Source: Candidatus Harrisonbacteria bacterium | Lineage (GTDB): Bacteria; Patescibacteriota; Minisyncoccia; UBA6257; UBA11618 | Direction: 5' to 3' | Assembly (NCBI GenBank): GCA_023244865.1 | Contig: JAHFLM010000002.1 | Location: 1-24,394 of the forward strand | DNA: 24,394 nucleotides | Part shown: one piece after another, positions 1-6,905 of the stretch | Layout of the letters: each line of letters opens with the position of its first letter | Position numbering within the stretch: position 1 is the stretch's first letter | The notes under the pieces: model-generated | Told to the model about the DNA's origin: nothing | Seen by the model: only the letters and a program-made list of their open reading frames with translations | Databases searched by the model: none | Position numbers and translations under genes: made by a program

Positions 1-828
1 ATAAAGCCAAACGGCTATACACTTTCAGTCGGGAAAGTGATTCAAGAAAAGAAATCTGACGATGTTATCTGGAAAGCAATACCAATCGGTCTTGTATTCT
101 TAATTCTGTTTTTTATATTGCAAAAATCAGGCATTCTTAATCTCGGTATCGGTGGTACTACAACACCGACGACAAGCTTTATTATCGGTCTCATCGCATC
201 GGTATCAAGCTGTCTTGCGATAGTTGGTGGTCTGATCCTTTCGCTCTCTGCGAAAGTGGCGCAAGATGAAAACACTAAGACCAGTAAAAAACAATTTATC
301 CTATTCCACAGCGGTAGACTGTTCGGCTTTGCAGTGCTTGGTGGCGTGCTCGGGCTTGTCGGACAGGCAATCGGTATCAGTTTTACCTTTTCTGCGATTC
401 TCGGTCTCATTGCATCGAGCGTGATGATACTGCTCGGACTCAATCTGGTGGGCATCATCAGGAAAAATAAAGTCTCTATGCCAACCGGCATATTCGCGTA
501 CTTTAGAAAAATAGAACATTCGACCTTTGCTCCAATCCTCATCGGTATCGGCACATTCTTCCTGCCGTGTGGATTCACTCAAGCGATGCAAGTCGCCGCG
601 CTTTCAAGTGGATCATTCATGTCGGGACTTCTGATTATGCTTTCGTTCGCTCTCGGCACCCTTCCGATGCTCGCACTCCTTTCGTTCGGATCGGTATCAT
701 TTGCTCATTCAAAGCACGCACCGCTCTTTTTCAAGTCAGCCGGTATCGTTGTGATAGGTCTCGGAATTTTTGCACTCCTTGCTGGTCTTGCCGGACTTGG
801 GGTCATCCGTCCTTTATTTAACATTTAA
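1..828 (+). CDS. DsbD_2/UreH-2-like cytochrome c biogenesis-type membrane protein, 5' partial
   Basis: Polytopic inner-membrane protein resembling the DsbD_2 / sulfite-exporter-like family, which moves electrons or metal across the membrane. It shows about six hydrophobic helices, an SSCLA motif at the start of the core and the family-like PCGFTQAMQ motif in the second half. The frame is open back to base 1 (codons for IKPNGYTLSVGK precede the GTG at 37, which has no clear ribosome site), so the gene probably starts outside the window. CPR homologues often carry an N-terminal heavy-metal-associated (HMA) domain, and the visible GYTL is compatible with the end of one; that part is inference. 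The cupredoxin gene 20 bp downstream supports a copper or redox role. Base composition is more G-rich than most of the window. Confidence 0.72.
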   Translation: MKPNGYTLSVGKVIQEKKSDDVIWKAIPIGLVFLILFFILQKSGILNLGIGGTTTPTTSFIIGLIASVSSCLAIVGGLILSLSAKVAQDENTKTSKKQFILFHSGRLFGFAVLGGVLGLVGQAIGISFTFSAILGLIASSVMILLGLNLVGIIRKNKVSMPTGIFAYFRKIEHSTFAPILIGIGTFFLPCGFTQAMQVAALSSGSFMSGLLIMLSFALGTLPMLALLSFGSVSFAHSKHAPLFFKSAGIVVIGLGIFALLAGLAGLGVIRPLFNI

Positions 829-848
829 CTTTTTGATATAATAACTTT

Positions 849-1253
849 ATGAACAAAACTGCTTCGATTATCATTACGCTCGCTCTTGTCGTCGGTCTCG
901 GCATCGTTTTTCTGAGTGGATCGAAATCGAGGAATGACGGCACGACCGCTTCGACGCAGGCGGCTCAAAACGTTGAAATAAGAGATGGCGTTCAATACAT
1001 AACTATCGATGCGAAGGCCGGTTATTCTCCGAAAGTCTCCACAGCAAAGGCCGGCATTCCGACGAAGCTTGTTGTGAAGACGAACAGTACATATGACTGT
1101 TCCGCTTCTCTGGTGATCCGATCGGTCGGATACCAGAAAATACTTCCCCAAACGGGAGAAGAGACGATCGATATTGGGACTCCGATAGCCGGACAGCCAT
1201 TACAGGGGGTATGTGGCATGGGGATGTACAACTTCTTGATCAATTTCAGCTAA
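849..1253 (+). CDS. Membrane-anchored cupredoxin-like copper-binding protein
   Basis: 134 aa. Residues 6-23 form an N-terminal membrane anchor, followed by a short linker and one beta-rich domain. The domain holds Cys84 (TYDCSASL) and ends in the copper-site motif C122-GMGM-Y, as in cupredoxin domains appended to copper ATPases and related transporters. It probably binds copper outside the membrane and works with the preceding DsbD_2-like protein. A TATAAT box at 836-841 lies 7 nt before the ATG and no Shine-Dalgarno sequence is visible, so the gene may have its own leaderless transcript. The specific metal is inferred from the motif. Confidence 0.72.
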   Translation: MNKTASIIITLALVVGLGIVFLSGSKSRNDGTTASTQAAQNVEIRDGVQYITIDAKAGYSPKVSTAKAGIPTKLVVKTNSTYDCSASLVIRSVGYQKILPQTGEETIDIGTPIAGQPLQGVCGMGMYNFLINFS

Positions 1254-1266
1254 TCCATTCGGTAAT

Positions 1267-1297
1267 ATTTGCTTAATTTTTGAAAAGTTAAGCAAAT
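1267..1297. other. Inverted repeat downstream of the cupredoxin gene
   Basis: ATTTGCTTAA and TTAAGCAAAT form a 10-bp stem around an 11-nt T/A-rich loop. No T-run follows, so it is a weak terminator candidate or a 3' stability hairpin for the metal-gene pair. Confidence 0.35.
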
Positions 1298-1409
1298 CGT
1301 TCCACGCTCTCAAATTTCGTCTTACGGCTCGTCAGTGTTGCAATTGGTGCAAAGCTCTTACCCTCGGCACAAAGCTCGCCACAAGGGCAACCAAGTGGGA
1401 AATCAGGGG

Positions 1410-1568
1410 TTACAGGTTCTCGTACTTGGCCAGCAATCCTTTCATCTGGTCTAAAACAACGGTAGGATATTTGTATTCCTCCGCCCAGTCAAAAGTTCGA
1501 AAATCGTTGAGCAGGGCGAGCACTTCGGCAATCTCAGCGCAAGCCACTTGACGCATAATATAAATCAT
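1410..1568 (-). CDS. Small hypothetical protein (52 aa), possibly a gene remnant
   Basis: The minus strand reads ATG at 1568 to TAA at 1410, giving a 52-residue protein. The first part is hydrophobic/helical (MRQVACAEIAEVLALL), then acidic-aromatic (FDWAEEYKY), then a helix ending LLAKYENL. The composition looks protein-like and codon use is regular. No ribosome site is visible, and the frame stays open upstream of the ATG without another Met, so it could be the 3' end of a degraded longer gene. Its 5' end overlaps the plus-strand promoter at 1548-1576. I do not recognise the family. Confidence 0.4.
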   Translation of the reverse strand: MIYIMRQVACAEIAEVLALLNDFRTFDWAEEYKYPTVVLDQMKGLLAKYENL

Positions 1569-1576
1569 GATACTAT
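1548..1576 (+). promoter_or_regulatory. Sigma70-type promoter for the 1664-2787 operon
   Basis: TTGACG at 1548-1553, a 17-bp spacer and TACTAT at 1571-1576. It predicts a start near 1583 and a leader of about 80 nt before the ATG at 1664. The leader contains a small GGCTT/AAGCC hairpin. Confidence 0.5.
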
Positions 1577-1663
1577 GAAAAAGTAGTAGCTTTTTGAAAT
1601 TGGATTGGCTTTGAAAGGAAGCCTTGGTGTTCCAAAACCGTACACCTAAAAAATAGTGATGCT

Positions 1664-1927
1664 ATGGCAATCCCAAGATCCAAAGCTGGTGCCACACAAC
1701 TTACAGCGACTGATGAAGCTGAAGTGAAAGAAATCGAAAGCCTGCTCGACAGAAGAATCACGGAAACTGGTGGAACCGATGTCCACGTCTGGAAAAACGA
1801 ATGGTCCTCAAAGCCACCAAGTGCAGCGGTTATTGCTGCCTTGAAAGCAAAATTCGAAGCCCCTGACATGGGCTGGGCACTCTCAGTCCAACCAGACCGC
1901 GACGGACCAATCATCTGGCTCAAATAA
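1664..1927 (+). CDS. Hypothetical small soluble protein (87 aa)
   Basis: First gene of a probable three-gene operon. The protein has a charged N-terminal helix (DEAEVKEIESLLDRRI), a central Trp-rich segment (VHVWKNEWSSKPP), an Ala/Lys helix and a C-terminal strand ending GPIIWLK. There is no signal peptide or membrane segment. No clear Shine-Dalgarno precedes the ATG. The opposite strand also carries an open frame (1573-2037), but its Ser/Thr-rich translation looks like a shadow. No family recognised. Confidence 0.6.
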   Translation: MAIPRSKAGATQLTATDEAEVKEIESLLDRRITETGGTDVHVWKNEWSSKPPSAAVIAALKAKFEAPDMGWALSVQPDRDGPIIWLK

Positions 1928-1975
1928 CCAGTCACTATTCCAACGCAACAACTCACCGTCACAAAAGGAGATCTA

Positions 1976-2197
1976 ATGGTCACATTTGAACTATCTAATC
2001 CGAACGAATATAAAGTATTGATTAACGGCAAACACATTGGCTACGTAAGAGAAAGTGGCTTCTTCACAGACTCAACTATTATCAAACAATTCGTCGAGAT
2101 CGCCGCCGCCGATTTACAAGCCATCGCCGAAAAAATAATCCGAATGAGAAGCTTGAAAATAGACGCAGCAACAATGCTCCAAACTCCCCCGAGATAG
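1976..2197 (+). CDS. Hypothetical small protein (73 aa)
   Basis: Starts after a good ribosome site (AAAAGGAG, 6 nt before ATG). The first 30 residues form a short beta meander with a turn reading LINGKHIGYV; the second half is one long helix (VEIAAADLQAIAEKII). No membrane segment or known motif. It lies 48 bp after the 87-aa gene and 38 bp before the heptad-repeat gene, all on one strand between a promoter and a terminator, so the three are probably co-expressed. Confidence 0.65.
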   Translation: MVTFELSNPNEYKVLINGKHIGYVRESGFFTDSTIIKQFVEIAAADLQAIAEKIIRMRSLKIDAATMLQTPPR

Positions 2198-2235
2198 AAA
2201 CAAACCGAATCCACAAACCAGTAAAGGACGCCATT

Positions 2236-2787
2236 ATGAGTTGGGAAGAGCACCACAGAGGAACCCTTGAATTTGTAGTTGGAAGAGATTTCGAAAAACC
2301 AAGAGTCATCGGTATGCATAAAGGCATTACCGGAATGCACGATGGCGTGTATGGAGATTTTTCAAATATCACTGGTGATGTTTCGCGAATTAACGGCAAT
2401 GTATCCAGTATCAGGGGAAATATTTCCAATATCAGATGCAAAGTCAGTGATTTGATCGGTGACGTTTCTAATCTAACCGGTGACGTCTCAAATATTAGCG
2501 GGCATATCTATACCAATAGCACGTGCTATATAAGCGGCGATGTATCCGATCTCTCGGGACACTTCCATCTCAACACAAGTGGAAATGTCACAAATCTCTG
2601 GGGTAAAATACATCCCAATCTTCATGGAAATTTATCCGGATTAATAGGTGATATCACCGACGTTTGTGGTGACGCCACAGATGTAAAGGGTGACGTCTCC
2701 GACTTCGAAGGTGAGTTACATCAATTTAAACAACCTCGTCATAAAAGACCGAGACGTAATAGAAAAAAAGAACTTTTATTGAACTGA
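2236..2787 (+). CDS. Heptad-repeat (GDVSxIx) beta-solenoid-like protein
   Basis: 183 aa with AAGGA 10 nt before the ATG. From about residue 40 to 160 it is built of G-[DN]-[VI]-S-x-[IL]-x units: regular 7-residue spacing over units starting at 40, 47, 54, 61, 68, 75 and 82, then 12- or 8-residue units with His/Asn insertions, then regular again to 159. The small hydrophobic residues alternate as expected for a narrow beta-solenoid, but fold is inference. Similar GDVSGLx strings occur in uncharacterised bacterial and phage proteins (recalled, not searched). The last 20 residues are strongly basic (KQPRHKRPRRNRKK), suggesting binding to nucleic acid or another polyanion. Ends in TGA just before a terminator. 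Confidence 0.75.
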   Translation: MSWEEHHRGTLEFVVGRDFEKPRVIGMHKGITGMHDGVYGDFSNITGDVSRINGNVSSIRGNISNIRCKVSDLIGDVSNLTGDVSNISGHIYTNSTCYISGDVSDLSGHFHLNTSGNVTNLWGKIHPNLHGNLSGLIGDITDVCGDATDVKGDVSDFEGELHQFKQPRHKRPRRNRKKELLLN

Positions 2788-2805
2788 ACTCATTGCAAAC
2801 AAAAC

Positions 2806-2829
2806 ATAAACCGCCAAAAGGCGGTTTTA
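2806..2829 (+). terminator. Intrinsic terminator
   Basis: AAACCGCC, loop AAAA, GGCGGTTTT, then T-rich sequence, 19 bp after the stop of the heptad-repeat gene. It closes the 1664-2787 operon. Confidence 0.8.
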
Positions 2830-2916
2830 TATTTATTTCTCGCAAATCACGACTAAAATTTAGTCTGTTTTTTTTGATTTTATACATCAAATTTGGTAAA
2901 ATTATTTCAAAAGTTC

Positions 2917-3219
2917 ATGTTATATAATTTCGTACAAATAATTAATTCATTAGTTTGGCTGCTAATAGAAGATAATCTAGGCATTACAGGCTTTATAATT
3001 AGCTGGATCATAATATATCTCTTCATGATGCTGTTAATCGCCTTCGGATATTTTTTCACCAAATTATTTGTTGGAACTCCCAAAATAAAAAGAGGAGTAT
3101 TTCTAAGTATAATTCCTATATCCTTTCTTGTAAGTTTAATAATAGTAAAAGGCATACCCACCATTTTTAATGAGATTAAAAACATGGAGGGAAAAGCGAC
3201 ACAAGAAACAATAAAATAA
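2917..3219 (+). CDS. Small integral membrane protein (100 aa), unknown
   Basis: The frame also offers a TTG at 2893, but the ATG at 2917 gives a normal start. Three hydrophobic stretches are visible: near the N-terminus, a long Ile/Met-rich one ending in FGYFFTKLF, and one near residues 65-85 (SIIPISFLVSLIIV). The C-terminus is short and charged. A possible promoter precedes it (TTGATT 2875-2880, 16 bp, TAAAAT 2897-2902). The opposite strand is also open (2907-3233), but only this strand gives a coherent membrane protein. No family recognised. Confidence 0.5.
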   Translation: MLYNFVQIINSLVWLLIEDNLGITGFIISWIIIYLFMMLLIAFGYFFTKLFVGTPKIKRGVFLSIIPISFLVSLIIVKGIPTIFNEIKNMEGKATQETIK

Positions 3220-3303
3220 AACAGGGACTTCATTGACAGAATATTTAGTCCCCCATACCATTACCTCAGCTATTTAACTATCTCAATTAACAGGAATCCC
3301 GCC

Positions 3304-3651
3304 ATGGATCTAGGTAAATTTAAAACCGATCGCAAAAGAGTACTAGAAATTGACCAAGAATTGAAAAATCTTGAAAAAGAAAAAGAAGACCTCCTAAAGA
3401 ATCTCCAAGCATCCTGCGACCATAAACTAATCATCGAATTCGATAACCACATGGCTAACCTAGGCGATATCCGAATCTGTGCCCTATGCGGAGCAAGAGA
3501 AAAACATGAAGGCTGCGGCTTCGGCCTCCTCACCAAAAAACCTCTCATTAAAAAACCAGATAAATCCGAACTCCAACAATTCCGCGACCTCAAGCCATTA
3601 ACGGAACTGGTCAACGAAGATCTGATCGCCACCCTCTTTGAACTGTCATAA
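3304..3651 (+). CDS. Coiled-coil plus zinc-ribbon-like small protein (115 aa)
   Basis: Starts after AGGA, 9 nt before the ATG. Residues about 5-35 are a highly charged helix (coiled coil with EIDQELKNLEKEKEDLL). Then come potential metal ligands: C-D-H near residue 40 and C-A-L-C-G near 60, with further His and Cys in EKHEGCGFG, suggesting one zinc site. The C-terminal third is helical. No catalytic motif is visible. It stands between a small membrane protein gene and a terminator shared with the convergent Pycsar-like gene. Confidence 0.65.
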   Translation: MDLGKFKTDRKRVLEIDQELKNLEKEKEDLLKNLQASCDHKLIIEFDNHMANLGDIRICALCGAREKHEGCGFGLLTKKPLIKKPDKSELQQFRDLKPLTELVNEDLIATLFELS

Positions 3652-3655
3652 AAAT

Positions 3656-3685
3656 CAAAAAGACTCCCACTAGGAGTCTTTTTTT
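3656..3685. terminator. Bidirectional intrinsic terminator
   Basis: AAAAGACTCC / GGAGTCTTTTTTT stem with A-run on the left and T-run on the right. It lies between the convergent ends of the 3304 (+) and 3689 (-) genes and can serve both. Confidence 0.85.
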
Positions 3686-3688
3686 ATT

Positions 3689-4186
3689 TTAAAAGAAAAT
3701 CAAAGTGATAATCACCCAAACCAAAGAAATCGCTGTTAAAATAAAAGCTTGGCGTAAATGCGTAAACTTCTTTAAAGCTATCGCGCTCAAAGCCGCCGCC
3801 TGATTACTATATTGAAGCACAATTTTCTCATCGTCTATTTTTAAAACCCGCTCTTCATAATCTTTCTTTTTAAAATTCACTATATCCCCAAAAAAGATTA
3901 AGCTCTCTTTTTTACCCTTACTCAAACGAGGAAAAATAATCGCAATTGCCGACTTCAAACTAATAATTAAGAGTAATCCAGCTATCCCATAAATCACCAA
4001 GCTCTCAATTGGCCAATCCGTAAGTCTAACCTTGACGTTCGTAATCCGACTCAAAAGCCCAGCCGTCATAATCCCCAAAACAGAAAACACCGCTGCCGCT
4101 TTCGTATCTGCCTGCCGAATCTGATCAGATAAATTCTGACAAATAAAGCGAGCGAAATCCAACTTGCTTCTCATATCCTTATCCAT
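3689..4186 (-). CDS. Pycsar effector-like membrane protein (PycTM / DUF5706 type)
   Basis: 165 aa with the architecture of PycTM effectors. An N-terminal soluble helix ends in ADTKA (27-31), helices follow at about 31-46 and 62-86, then a cytosolic stretch with SLIFFGDI (95-102) and KKDYEERVL, a helix with Q-x-AALSAIALKK, and a last helix at 146-165. In known Pycsar systems this protein damages the membrane after a phage-activated cyclase makes cCMP or cUMP. No cyclase is in the window, so it is an orphan here, and a non-defence role is possible. Two in-frame ATGs (residues 1 and 5) could be used. It is transcribed against both neighbours. Confidence 0.65.
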   Translation of the reverse strand: MDKDMRSKLDFARFICQNLSDQIRQADTKAAAVFSVLGIMTAGLLSRITNVKVRLTDWPIESLVIYGIAGLLLIISLKSAIAIIFPRLSKGKKESLIFFGDIVNFKKKDYEERVLKIDDEKIVLQYSNQAAALSAIALKKFTHLRQAFILTAISLVWVIITLIFF

Positions 4187-4247
4187 TACCTTAATTCTAA
4201 TCTAGTGGCATTTTTATACAAACTACCTTAATATAAAAAGTAAATTC

Positions 4248-4655
4248 ATGCTCAAAGAATTTAAACAGTTTTTACTAAGAGGCAATGTCGTCGACCTAGC
4301 TGTCGGTGTTATTATCGGCGCCGCTTTTAGCACCGTCGTCACCGCCATTGTTTCAGACCTCCTTACTCCTTTAATTTCTTCCATCGCTAAAATTCCAGAC
4401 TTCTCTAGTTTTTATTTTACAATCAATAGCAGTAAATTTATGCTAGGCCACCTCATCAATGCCATCATCTCTTTCTTATTAGTTGCCACCACCATCTTCT
4501 TCTTTATCGTTAAACCAATGAACATGTTAATCGCCCGCTCCCGCAAAGGCCCGCCTGCCGACCCCACTACTAAAAAATGTAAAGAATGCCTAAGCGAAAT
4601 CCCCCTCCAAGCCAAGCGTTGCTCTCACTGCACTCAAATAATTTCAAATGACTAA
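4248..4655 (+). CDS. mscL: Large-conductance mechanosensitive channel MscL with C-terminal zinc ribbon
   Basis: Stretch-activated channel that releases solutes on osmotic downshock. The N-terminus (LKEFKQFLLRGNVVDLAVGVIIGAAF) carries the amphipathic S1 helix and pore-lining TM1; TM2 is the Phe-rich stretch at about 78-98. Length 135 aa is normal. Instead of the usual charged tail it ends in a C-x2-C...C-x2-C ribbon (CKECLSEIP...RCSHC), a layout seen in some bacterial MscL proteins. TATAAA at 4232-4237 lies 10 nt before the ATG with no Shine-Dalgarno. The stop overlaps the next start by 8 nt. Confidence 0.93.
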   Translation: MLKEFKQFLLRGNVVDLAVGVIIGAAFSTVVTAIVSDLLTPLISSIAKIPDFSSFYFTINSSKFMLGHLINAIISFLLVATTIFFFIVKPMNMLIARSRKGPPADPTTKKCKECLSEIPLQAKRCSHCTQIISND

Positions 4656-5196
4656 AAAATATTTTCTTTTAATTTTCGTTATCGTCTTAGTTATTTGGGT
4701 CTTATTTTGTCTTACGAAAAATCCATCTGAAAAAACTCCCTCCATTCCACTATCTTTTGATGGAAAAAATTCCACCTTCAGTATAAATAAAGAATCCTTC
4801 ACACTTATAAATGGCCTTTCCGAAATTCCGGCGGCTCCAAATTCTACCTCAAAAATAATTACTCGCTATTTCGGCAACGAAGCCACTGGCGACCTAAACG
4901 GAGACAATCTAGAAGATCAAGCATTCCTAATCACCCAAGAAGCTGGTGGTAGCGGCCTTTTCTACTATGTAGTGGTAGCTCTAAAAAAAACCGAGGGCTA
5001 CCAAACCACCAACGCCTTCTTCGTTGGAGATAGGATCGCTCCACAATCCACAGAAATACATTCAGACGCCAAAGAACTCCACGTAAACTTTGCCGAACGC
5101 AAAGCAAATGAACCAATGACCACCCAACCATCGGTGGGAGCCGTCCTTCTTCTTAAAGTTACTCCCAGCGGAATCCTAGAGGGCTTAATGAAATAG
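4648..5196 (+). CDS. Membrane-anchored extracytoplasmic protein (182 aa), unknown
   Basis: Overlaps the mscL stop (ATGACTAA), so it is translationally coupled to it. Residues 4-22 form a membrane anchor or signal segment. The exterior part holds an Asp/Asn-rich turn (TGDLNGDNLEDQAFL) like Ca-binding FG-GAP or dockerin-type loops, followed by an alternating beta domain (LFYYVVVALKKTEGY) and a hydrophobic C-terminal strand (VGAVLLLKVTP). Proteins with this DLNGD...D loop are common in CPR genomes (recalled, not searched). Function unknown; coupling to mscL may reflect only an envelope location. Confidence 0.65.
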   Translation: MTKKYFLLIFVIVLVIWVLFCLTKNPSEKTPSIPLSFDGKNSTFSINKESFTLINGLSEIPAAPNSTSKIITRYFGNEATGDLNGDNLEDQAFLITQEAGGSGLFYYVVVALKKTEGYQTTNAFFVGDRIAPQSTEIHSDAKELHVNFAERKANEPMTTQPSVGAVLLLKVTPSGILEGLMK

Positions 5197-5201
5197 CACT
5201 A

Positions 5202-5230
5202 TTGCTTTTTTATTAGTTTTATTGTATAGT
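5202..5230 (+). promoter_or_regulatory. Sigma70-type promoter for the 5266-6378 operon
   Basis: TTGCTT at 5202-5207, a 17-bp spacer and TATAGT at 5225-5230. It predicts a start near 5237 and a short leader carrying the strong AAAGGAGGT ribosome site. Confidence 0.6.
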
Positions 5231-5265
5231 ATAAAACAGCATCATTCCCAAAAAGGAGGTCCGCA

Positions 5266-5772
5266 ATGAAGAGGCTTGGACAGATATTATGGGGCTTAGT
5301 GGCTCTTTTACTACTCACCTCTCCATACTTAGGTTTAACTTTTGGATTAACGTTCATCATTACCGGAATCAGCTCATATTTCTACCCTTCAGCTCTCCCC
5401 TACTTTTTCCTGGATTTAAAAATCTACGGTTGTCTAGCAACTTTCACTTTTTTCATTTTAATTACTTGGGGCTATCAAAATTGCTGTGTTGGATTGGGTA
5501 CATTTAGAGAACATCTCAAACATGACTGGGGCAAAATCTTAACCGAATATCTTTTCGGTGCCACAGTCTGGCCTTATTGTTGGTATATCATGAACAGAAA
5601 CTTTTCAAGCTGGGGTAAGCCCTGGGGTCAAATTGTCGCAGATGCATTCTATTATTGGTTAGTAACCACTCGAAAAGGCATAGAAGTCACATACACAACT
5701 TTTCCAGCAATAAGAGAAGCTGAATTAGAAAAACAAGAAAGGACAACGCAAGATGATCCCTCAGGAAAATAA
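5266..5772 (+). CDS. Multi-pass membrane protein (168 aa), unknown
   Basis: Strong ribosome site AAAGGAGGT 6 nt before the ATG. Hydrophobic helices lie at about residues 5-38 (probably two, around a short loop) and 49-68, with a further Trp/Tyr-rich hydrophobic region near 100-130 (FGATVWPYCWYIM, ADAFYYWLVTT). The C-terminal 30 residues are soluble and charged. Aromatic content is high. No family recognised. First gene of a tightly packed operon, overlapping the next gene by 20 nt. Confidence 0.6.
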   Translation: MKRLGQILWGLVALLLLTSPYLGLTFGLTFIITGISSYFYPSALPYFFLDLKIYGCLATFTFFILITWGYQNCCVGLGTFREHLKHDWGKILTEYLFGATVWPYCWYIMNRNFSSWGKPWGQIVADAFYYWLVTTRKGIEVTYTTFPAIREAELEKQERTTQDDPSGK

Positions 5773-6025
5773 CGCTTCTTCAAAATCATTCCACAGTTTT
5801 ATTCTCTACATCACAGGCTTTATTTCTTCGATCGTTGCAACCGTCGCTATTATCGCCGGTCCACAACAATGCGTTAAGGGTGAAATTTCAGCGTTTGCCC
5901 TTTGCTTACTGATCATCGGGACCGGAGGCTACGCCACGATGGCCTTCTTCCTGTGGGAAAAATCTTTAAGAAAGGCGGGCGATCGATTGAAAGAAAAACC
6001 AAAAGAGCACAAGGAGACATCCTAA
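5753..6025 (+). CDS. Small two-helix membrane protein (90 aa), unknown
   Basis: ATG at 5753 inside the end of the previous gene, preceded by AAAGGA. Two membrane helices lie at about residues 16-36 and 47-67, joined by a loop with PQQCVKGE. The C-terminal tail is basic and charged (KAGDRLKEKPKEHKE) and probably cytoplasmic. It overlaps the next gene by one base (TAATG), so translation is probably coupled. No family recognised. Confidence 0.6.
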   Translation: MIPQENNASSKSFHSFILYITGFISSIVATVAIIAGPQQCVKGEISAFALCLLIIGTGGYATMAFFLWEKSLRKAGDRLKEKPKEHKETS

Positions 6026-6378
6026 TGATTCCCGAAACAAATAATACTTGGGTGGCCGAACTCCAAAGAAGGTATCCAACAGGATTCTGCAACGAACCAG
6101 ACTACTTTGACCTCATATCGAGAAGACCCATTGTTACTTGGTTTTCAAATCAAAAGAAGTCAATTCATAGACTCATCAAAGTAACCGCTCGCACAGGAGA
6201 CGACCTATGGATTGTCTCCAGCATCAATGAAGGAGGTGGCGAAACACTATTTCTCACCAATGCTAAACCACTCCTTACCAGTTTGAATTACCCCCAAATC
6301 GACTGCGGCTGGATACTCTGTGAATTCCCAAATCAGATAGCCTTCTATGAAGCAGCGCTAGCCTACCTCAATAGTTGA
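6025..6378 (+). CDS. Hypothetical soluble protein (117 aa)
   Basis: The frame runs back to 5902, but the ATG at 6025 has AAGGAG 9 nt upstream and overlaps the preceding stop, so it is the chosen start. The protein starts MIPETNNTWVAELQRRYP and mixes strands (VTARTGDDLWIVSSI, CGWILCEFP) with a C-terminal helix (IAFYEAALAYL). Two Cys sit in DCGWILCEF. No membrane segment. The TGA stop is followed by a terminator, showing TGA is a stop in this genome. No family recognised. Confidence 0.65.
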   Translation: MIPETNNTWVAELQRRYPTGFCNEPDYFDLISRRPIVTWFSNQKKSIHRLIKVTARTGDDLWIVSSINEGGGETLFLTNAKPLLTSLNYPQIDCGWILCEFPNQIAFYEAALAYLNS

Positions 6379-6392
6379 GATAAAAAACAATC

Positions 6393-6419
6393 AAAACCAC
6401 CGAAAACCGGTGGTTTTTT
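6393..6419 (+). terminator. Intrinsic terminator
   Basis: AAAACCACCG / CGGTGGTTTTTT hairpin 15 bp after the 6378 stop. It ends the 5266-6378 operon. Confidence 0.85.
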
Positions 6420-6433
6420 CATTCTAACTAAAT

Positions 6434-6462
6434 TTGACATTTTTGATTTATCTTGGTATAAT
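6434..6462 (+). promoter_or_regulatory. Consensus sigma70-type promoter
   Basis: Perfect TTGACA (6434-6439) and TATAAT (6457-6462) with a 17-bp spacer, directly after the previous terminator. It should drive strong transcription of the 6522-8171 operon with a leader of about 50 nt. Confidence 0.88.
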
Positions 6463-6521
6463 CCTAGCCAAGCTTTAAGTTGAGCTTCAATTCAACTACC
6501 GCTCTTTCACAAGGATCAATC

Positions 6522-6875
6522 ATGTCGGAAAGCGTACTCAGCGAAATCAGATGGCCTAATAAACCAGAAATCGACGATGAGGCATGGAAAAGAAATCTTG
6601 GCATTATACGAATGCTCGTTTCTATGGGCGAAGTTACTCAATGGCAAAATGGCGAAGGATCTTGCGTGCCCCATCATTACAATATCGATGGAGTTACAGT
6701 TAAATTCTTGCCACATTGGGGTGATTTCTACGAAGTTGGCGCCATGCGCTTATCCCTACCAAAACAAAAAGAAGACGTCAGCTTAGCCGTTACGGCAGTC
6801 AAAAAACTCATCGAATTAGGCCTAAGAGAAAAAACAGAACCAGAAACACAAGATCGTTGGAAATATCCCAGATAA
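6522..6875 (+). CDS. Hypothetical soluble protein (117 aa)
   Basis: A TTG at 6480 is in frame but lies only about 18 nt after the -10 box. The ATG at 6522 has AAGGA 7 nt upstream and is preferred. The N-terminal half is helical and charged (RWPNKPEIDDEAWKRNLGIIRML). The centre holds a His/Cys-containing strand region (CVPHHYNIDGVTVKFLPHWGDFYEVG), and the C-terminus is a helix (VSLAVTAVKKLIELGLREK). The His cluster could bind a metal, but nothing proves it. First gene of an operon driven by a consensus promoter. No family recognised. Confidence 0.65.
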   Translation: MSESVLSEIRWPNKPEIDDEAWKRNLGIIRMLVSMGEVTQWQNGEGSCVPHHYNIDGVTVKFLPHWGDFYEVGAMRLSLPKQKEDVSLAVTAVKKLIELGLREKTEPETQDRWKYPR

Positions 6876-6905
6876 CAAACCCCCCCAACAGAAAAGGTAA
6901 ACAAA

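Noticed and set aside
1573..2037. 154-aa minus-strand ORF
   Set aside because: Ser/Thr-rich shadow of the 1664 gene; the plus strand has operon structure, and the downstream genes have good ribosome sites.
3270..3632. 120-aa minus-strand ORF
   Set aside because: Arg/Ser-rich shadow of the 3304 gene, whose ribosome site, coiled coil and Cys/His motifs are coherent.
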